A stretch of DNA of 17,231 nucleotides from Zwartia sp. (GTDB lineage Bacteria; Pseudomonadota; Gammaproteobacteria; Burkholderiales; Burkholderiaceae_B), in assembly GCA_030653405.1 (NCBI GenBank), contig JAURZO010000084.1, positions 1-17,231 on the forward strand, read 5' to 3'. Positions 13,631 through 17,231 of this stretch are shown one piece after another. The notes under the pieces were generated by a model. That model was not told the DNA's origin, did not search any database, and saw only the letters and a list, made by a program, of their open reading frames with translations. The translations under genes were made by a program, and so were the position numbers. Each line of letters starts with the position of its first letter. Within the stretch, counting starts at the first letter, position 1.

Positions 13631-13906
13631 TTATTTGAGAATCATGACCTTGATTTCTTCGATTGTCACAAAGCCATCTTTATTGGTATCGATTTTACTG
13701 AAATTCGAAGCAATACGCGGCATCCCTGCTTTGGCTTCTTCGAGTGTCAGTTTGCCATCGGCATTCTTATCTGAAGCCGCAAAGCGCTCTTCTGCGTCTT
13801 TGATTTGTTTTTGCTGACTTGCTGTCGGTGTTTGCGCAACTGAAGCGGCTGAAAACGCTAGAGTGGCGACGGCGAATATTCCTGCAACTACGTGACGAAC
13901 GGTCAT
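13631..13906 (-). CDS. Periplasmic EF-hand calcium-binding protein
   Basis: This 91-residue protein has a signal peptide (MTVRHVVAGI, then a hydrophobic stretch, cleavage near SVA-QT) and two canonical EF-hand loops. Loop 1 is D46-K-N48-A-D50-G51 through E57 and loop 2 is D73-T-N75-K-D77-G78 through E84; all Ca2+ ligand positions are filled. It is probably a small exported calcium-binding or sensing protein with no enzymatic domain. The ATG at 13906 is favoured because AGGA lies eight bases upstream; the ATG at 13915 would overlap that site. It is followed 24 bases later by the PrpF-family gene, so they may share an mRNA, although a functional link is not obvious. Confident. Confidence 0.88.
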   Translation of the reverse strand: MTVRHVVAGIFAVATLAFSAASVAQTPTASQQKQIKDAEERFAASDKNADGKLTLEEAKAGMPRIASNFSKIDTNKDGFVTIEEIKVMILK

Positions 13907-14004
13907 GAGATACATCCTGAGTAAAAAAAATCGTACCTTGACTGTAGCACCGACGTCTACGCTTATTCACGCACTTGCTCTCAAAAGCAAGCCACAAAGG
14001 CCGA

Positions 14005-14733
14005 TCACTTTTTATTCGCGGCGAGCCACTCGAGCACCACCCGCGCAAACTGCTCGGGTTCCTCCATCGGCATCATATGCCCGGAGTTTTCCAATACGAC
14101 AAGCTTTGCGCCGGTTGCCTGCGCCATCTCGCTGGACTCCTCCATGGTACGCAAGCGATCCTGATCAGCCGTCACGACAAGAACCGGACATTGAATGGTC
14201 TTCATGGCCTCCAAGTCTGAGTCGCGTTGTAGAGCAGAAAGTCGTGCAAAAACCTCCGCGCCAAGCCGCTCACCCATTGCTTTTAAACGCGCGATCAACG
14301 CCTCATCATCACCACGACTTGTGTGCACCGCACGGACCAGCGCGCTGTGACTCATGCCTCGAAATAACTTAGCAGAGCCGCCAGAAGGTGCAGGCGCACT
14401 CGGACGCGTCGATGTGCCGACCAACACCAAGGCCTCCACCCGCTCGGGCGCTTGATACACCATGTGGCGCGCGATGTAGCCGCCCAAGGAAAACCCAATC
14501 AACGTGAACCGCTCCGGACAGCGGCGCAAATTACTCGCGGCCAGCTCCTGCAGCGTCGTACCTTCCCTAAAGTCGGCATACATGATGTTGTAGTCTTTTA
14601 AATATGGAACAACATCACTCCACATGTCGTAGTCAGTCATAAACCCCGGCGCCAAAACAAGCGTCGGCTGAGTATTGTTTGTGCGGGTTGCTGCAGTGGG
14701 GGTTGCGTCATTGCGGGTTGCTTGCGTAGTCAT
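14005..14733 (-). CDS. Alpha/beta-fold hydrolase coupled to PLP decarboxylase
   Basis: This 242-residue enzyme has an intact triad: S82 in GFSLGG, D192 in TADQD and H219 in NSGHMMPMEEP. LAPGFMTDYDMW at 27-38 forms the oxyanion loop. The first 23 residues (MTTQATRNDA and onward) are Thr/Asn/Ala-rich low complexity, absent from the usual fold and probably disordered. It is rather short, so only a small lid is present; esterase, lactonase or C-C hydrolase activity all remain possible. Its ATG overlaps the stop of the decarboxylase gene (ATGA, 14730-14733), so the two are made together and may act in one pathway. A 98-base gap separates it from the EF-hand gene on the same strand. Confidence 0.88.
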   Translation of the reverse strand: MTTQATRNDATPTAATRTNNTQPTLVLAPGFMTDYDMWSDVVPYLKDYNIMYADFREGTTLQELAASNLRRCPERFTLIGFSLGGYIARHMVYQAPERVEALVLVGTSTRPSAPAPSGGSAKLFRGMSHSALVRAVHTSRGDDEALIARLKAMGERLGAEVFARLSALQRDSDLEAMKTIQCPVLVVTADQDRLRTMEESSEMAQATGAKLVVLENSGHMMPMEEPEQFARVVLEWLAANKK

Positions 14734-15968
14734 GCCAAAGCCTTTCTGATTTCCTGGATCAGCTGATCGATGTCAGCATTGGGATTGGCCGCAGTGTTGC
14801 GGCACCATTTATCTGATCCGATCGTGACGGTCGAGATCATGCCTGGCGGCAAACGCTTGAGGATTTTTTCTAGATCGCCCAGCGCGCGTGGACGCCAAAC
14901 GACGAGCCCCGTGGTGGGCTCGGCAAAGAGCTCGAGACGCTCATCTGTTCGAATGTACTCGGCGAGCTCGTCCGCCATCGCCATGCAACGCTCAATGCGC
15001 AGTGCGACACCAGCCCTGCCCCAACTCATGAGCATCGCCAGCAAAGGAATCGCGGTCGCCCCATGCGAACCGAGCAACCCCACGTTGGGTTCTGCCAGGT
15101 AAGCGCCACCGAAACTAATCGCCTCGGTCGCTTTGGTCGCTTCACGGAACATGATCAACGCCGACTCTTTGGGCTGAAACAACCACTTGTGCGAAGAAAC
15201 CGCTACCGAGTCCGCCTGCTCAATCCCAGCCAACCGGTCTGCATAACGTGTCATCCTCAAAGGACCACCCCAGGCCGCATCAACATGCGTCCAGGCAGCT
15301 TGACCAATCAGATCCAAGGGATCGAGTGCGCCCACACTCGTTGTCCCGGACGTCAACACAAGCGCCGCCCGGGTCAAATCCCGTGGCAAGGCTTCGCGCG
15401 ACAGCACGCCTTGTGCATCGGTAGGGATCATCGTGAAACGCAAACCCAGGATATGCGCTGATTTCTTAATCGATAGGTGGGCAGAGTCAGAAGCAATCAC
15501 CTCTGTGATGCCTGCGCATTCGCGCGCCGCCCACAGTGCGGTGAGATTAGCCGCAGAGGAACCGGGCGTCATATGGCCGCCCGACATGCCGAAATACGGG
15601 CTCAGCCAGGCCATCACTTTTTCCTCAATCTCGCGCGCGACAGGTGCGGTTGCTGGATGCAAGAGATTTTGATTGAGTGAGGCATTCCAAAGCGTCGCAG
15701 CACAGGTGACCCAAGGTGTCGGGGGATCTTTGTGTGCAAAAGCTGTTGGCGCGCCCAATCGCGCAGCGCCCCCCAACACCAGCGGTGCGAGCTGATCAAG
15801 CGCGGCAATCGAGCCCACGCCATTTTCTGGCAAATGATCGCCAAGCGCTGGCAAACGATCCTTCAGAGCCGCGGGGGTCTGCTCTGGATAAGACTGACCC
15901 ATCAAGGCCACAGCATGCTCGAGCGCCTGTGCATCCAACAAAAACTCTTTATCAAGCTCACGCGACAT
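14730..15968 (-). CDS. PLP-dependent group II decarboxylase (DDC-like)
   Basis: This 412-residue enzyme has the aspartate-aminotransferase-fold PLP core of amino acid decarboxylases. H164 (SDSAHLSIKKSAHILGL) stacks on the cofactor, D230 lies in HVDAAWGG and the Schiff-base lysine is K261 in SSHKWLFQPK. GGHMTPGSSAANLTAL (130-145) is the phosphate-binding segment. Relatives decarboxylate tyrosine, tryptophan, glutamate, aspartate or 2,4-diaminobutyrate; the substrate is not predictable here. It is somewhat short for the group (usually about 470-500 residues), missing part of the N- or C-terminal extension. GGTG lies seven bases before the ATG. It diverges from the glycosyltransferase gene and overlaps the downstream hydrolase. 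Family confident. Confidence 0.9.
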   Translation of the reverse strand: MSRELDKEFLLDAQALEHAVALMGQSYPEQTPAALKDRLPALGDHLPENGVGSIAALDQLAPLVLGGAARLGAPTAFAHKDPPTPWVTCAATLWNASLNQNLLHPATAPVAREIEEKVMAWLSPYFGMSGGHMTPGSSAANLTALWAARECAGITEVIASDSAHLSIKKSAHILGLRFTMIPTDAQGVLSREALPRDLTRAALVLTSGTTSVGALDPLDLIGQAAWTHVDAAWGGPLRMTRYADRLAGIEQADSVAVSSHKWLFQPKESALIMFREATKATEAISFGGAYLAEPNVGLLGSHGATAIPLLAMLMSWGRAGVALRIERCMAMADELAEYIRTDERLELFAEPTTGLVVWRPRALGDLEKILKRLPPGMISTVTIGSDKWCRNTAANPNADIDQLIQEIRKALA

Positions 15969-16050
15969 GAATAGTCACCATGGTATTTCGTCTCACGTTC
16001 AAAACTTTTGGGAATTACATTATCGCCGAGACCATGCGCGCGTGCGACGA

Positions 16051-16077
16051 GCCTCTGTTATCAAGCCTCTGTTATCA
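16051..16077. repeat. 13-bp direct repeat ahead of the glycosyltransferase gene
   Basis: GCCTCTGTTATCA occurs at 16051-16063 and 16065-16077, separated by one base. Each copy includes an extended -10-like TGTTATCA. Confidence 0.85.
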
Positions 16078-16078
16078 T
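16070..16078 (+). promoter_or_regulatory. Extended -10 promoter element, possibly giving a leaderless transcript
   Basis: TGTTATCAT matches the extended -10 pattern TGN-TATAAT with one change. Transcription would start about seven bases later, at the ATG 16085 of the glycosyltransferase, which has no Shine-Dalgarno. No good -35 is visible. Tentative. Confidence 0.4.
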
Positions 16079-16084
16079 TTATTG

Positions 16085-17146
16085 ATGCGAATACTTCAAC
16101 TAAACCTTGAAAAAGGCTGGCGCGGTGGCGAGCGACAAACACTACTAACAGCGCTGGCACAACGTTCGCAAGGGCACGAGGTCGAGGTTGTCGCACGCGA
16201 TGGGTCAGAGCTCGCCTCCCGCGCCCAAGCCGAAGGGCTGACAGTCCATTATGCACGCCAAGCAGTCTCTCTGACAGCATGGCTCGCCATACATGGTTCA
16301 CGCTTTGACGTGATTCATGCCCAGACTGCGGGGTCCATTACGGGTGCTGTCCTGGCAAAGCCCTTTCATCGCAGACCCATTGTTTTTTCGCGACGCACCA
16401 ACTTCCCGGTCACCTCGGGTGCTGCCTTGACCCGTTTTAAGTGGCGGCATGTCGATCAACTCGTCGCGATCAGTCAAGCAGCAGCGGTTGAGCCCCGACG
16501 TTTTGGGATTGAGCCCGTCATTATCCCGAGCGCGATCGCGCCCATCGAGTCCAATCCAGTGCGCGTCGACGATTTTCTCAGACAATACAAGCTCGAAGGA
16601 AAAACACTTATTGGCACCTGTGCCGCCTTGACCAGTGAAAAAGACCCCCTGATATTGATTCGCGCCGCGGCTCTGGTGTGTGCCAAATTTCCTGACACAG
16701 TCTTTATTCACTGGGGAGGTCCAGGCCCACTCAGTGAGGCGGCAAACAATCTGATCGCCGAGCTCAAGCTTCAAGAGCACTACTTGCTGGTTGGCTTTCA
16801 AAAGGAACCCGAGCAATTATTCCCGGCGTTGACTCTATTCGTTTTGGCCTCAAGGTTCGAAGCGCTCGGCAGCAGCATCCTGGATGCGATGTTGCAGGGC
16901 GTCCCTGTCATCGGCACCCGTACGGGAGGCATTCAGGAGCTGCTGGCCAAGGGACGCGGCATCCTGACGCCCGTCGGCGATGCTGCCAGCATGGCGCAGC
17001 ACATCGAGTGGGCGTTGTCACATCCGGAGCAGGCTCGTCAAATGGCCCTGCTCGCACACCAACATGTCACCTCAGAGCATGAGGTGACGCACATGGCACA
17101 GAAATATCTGACGGTCTACGAGGGGCTGGTCGACAACGCACGCTGA
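16085..17146 (+). CDS. Glycosyltransferase family 4 (GT-B fold)
   Basis: This is a 353-residue peripheral-membrane or cytosolic glycosyltransferase, probably building lipopolysaccharide core or another surface glycan. The N-terminal domain opens ILQLNLEKGWRGGERQ, with the GGE(R)Q motif typical of the family, and has HAQTAGSITGAVLA. The C-terminal nucleotide-sugar domain has CAALTSEKDP (179-188), WGGPGP and the E-x7-D signature FEALGSSILDAM with E259 and D267, then GVPVIGTRTGGIQE. The ATG at 16085 is chosen because similarity begins there; the reading frame is open 35 codons upstream to 15980 but that part resembles nothing. No other sugar genes are in view. Its last 31 bases overlap a convergent thioredoxin-like gene. 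Confidence 0.88.
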   Translation: MRILQLNLEKGWRGGERQTLLTALAQRSQGHEVEVVARDGSELASRAQAEGLTVHYARQAVSLTAWLAIHGSRFDVIHAQTAGSITGAVLAKPFHRRPIVFSRRTNFPVTSGAALTRFKWRHVDQLVAISQAAAVEPRRFGIEPVIIPSAIAPIESNPVRVDDFLRQYKLEGKTLIGTCAALTSEKDPLILIRAAALVCAKFPDTVFIHWGGPGPLSEAANNLIAELKLQEHYLLVGFQKEPEQLFPALTLFVLASRFEALGSSILDAMLQGVPVIGTRTGGIQELLAKGRGILTPVGDAASMAQHIEWALSHPEQARQMALLAHQHVTSEHEVTHMAQKYLTVYEGLVDNAR

Positions 17147-17231
17147 ACAAACTGCTCCAGCGATGCCGCAGGCAAGGCACCACTCACCCGATTGACCTCT
17201 TTACCCGCGACGTAGGCCGCGAGCGTCGGAA
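17116..17231 (-). CDS. Thioredoxin-like protein, C-terminal end (truncated by window edge)
   Basis: On the minus strand an open frame enters from the right edge and ends at TAG (17118-17116). The 37 visible residues begin PTLAAYVAGKEVNRVSGALP, matching the thioredoxin end: the cis-proline Pro-Thr, then the beta strand, a Gly turn and R-x-x-G-A-x-P, followed by a helix with LEQFV. The CxxC active site would lie outside the window, so activity cannot be checked. It is convergent with, and overlaps by 31 bases, the glycosyltransferase gene. Fairly confident given the motif, despite its small size. Confidence 0.75.
   Translation of the reverse strand, partial: PTLAAYVAGKEVNRVSGALPAASLEQFVQRALSTSPS

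Noticed and set aside
13974..13991. CTTGCT/AGCAAG hairpin after the alpha/beta hydrolase
   Set aside because: The stem is six bases and no U-run follows on either strand, so it is too weak to call a terminator.
15980..16084. 35-codon N-terminal extension of the glycosyltransferase
   Set aside because: Family similarity begins at the internal ATG; the extension resembles nothing and covers the candidate promoter.

Overview
The window reads as chromosomal DNA of a free-living proteobacterium, most likely a betaproteobacterium of the order Burkholderiales. This is inferred from the moderately GC-rich coding sequence, the densely packed short operons, the gene families present (PrpF-type isomerase, SlyX, monocarboxylate-type MFS carriers, amidohydrolase-2, several glutathione S-transferases) and FNR-type palindromes. 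Nothing fixes the genus. There are no rRNA or tRNA genes, no insertion sequences, no phage genes and no CRISPR array. No stretch over 300 bases lacks a gene; the longest gap is 4102-4369.

Layout. (a) 1-4101, minus strand: in transcription order a UspA-type stress protein, a Prx5-type peroxiredoxin, a YcaD-like MFS carrier overlapping a YdjM-type membrane hydrolase (TAATG), and the 5' part of a second MFS carrier running off the left edge. (b) 4102-4369: a control region with a perfect FNR box and a five-copy 13/15-bp tandem repeat. (c) 4370-5528, minus: an exported, apparently non-catalytic SUMF1/FGE-fold protein followed by a DUF442 phosphatase/sulfurtransferase-like protein. (d) 5602-8630, plus: GST, MFS carrier, alpha/beta hydrolase (ATGA overlap with the carrier) and slyX, closed by a hairpin lying on the overlapping stop codons of slyX and a convergent gene. 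(e) 8624-10320, minus: amidohydrolase-2 coupled by TGATG to a cysteine-type GST. (f) 10321-12344, plus: an FNR/DNR-like palindrome and direct repeats, then a Tat-signal type II sulfide:quinone oxidoreductase, a threonine-rich repeat tract and a small membrane protein. (g) 12365-15968, minus: PLP decarboxylase overlapping an alpha/beta hydrolase, then a periplasmic EF-hand protein and a PrpF-family isomerase. (h) 16085-17146, plus: a GT4 glycosyltransferase, perhaps read from a leaderless mRNA, overlapping at its 3' end the tail of a convergent thioredoxin-like gene leaving the right edge.

How it fits together. Two themes recur. One is thiol, sulfur and low-oxygen physiology: sqr, DUF442, peroxiredoxin, thioredoxin, two GSTs, UspA and two FNR-type boxes. 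The other is small catabolic cassettes joining carriers to hydrolases, lactonase-like and isomerase enzymes. A third feature is structural: short perfect or near-perfect direct duplications (periods 12-17 bp) and ACN-rich low-complexity coding tracts occur repeatedly. I found no clear new multi-gene system. The best leads are the sqr control region, the uspA upstream region and the degenerate FGE-DUF442 pair.
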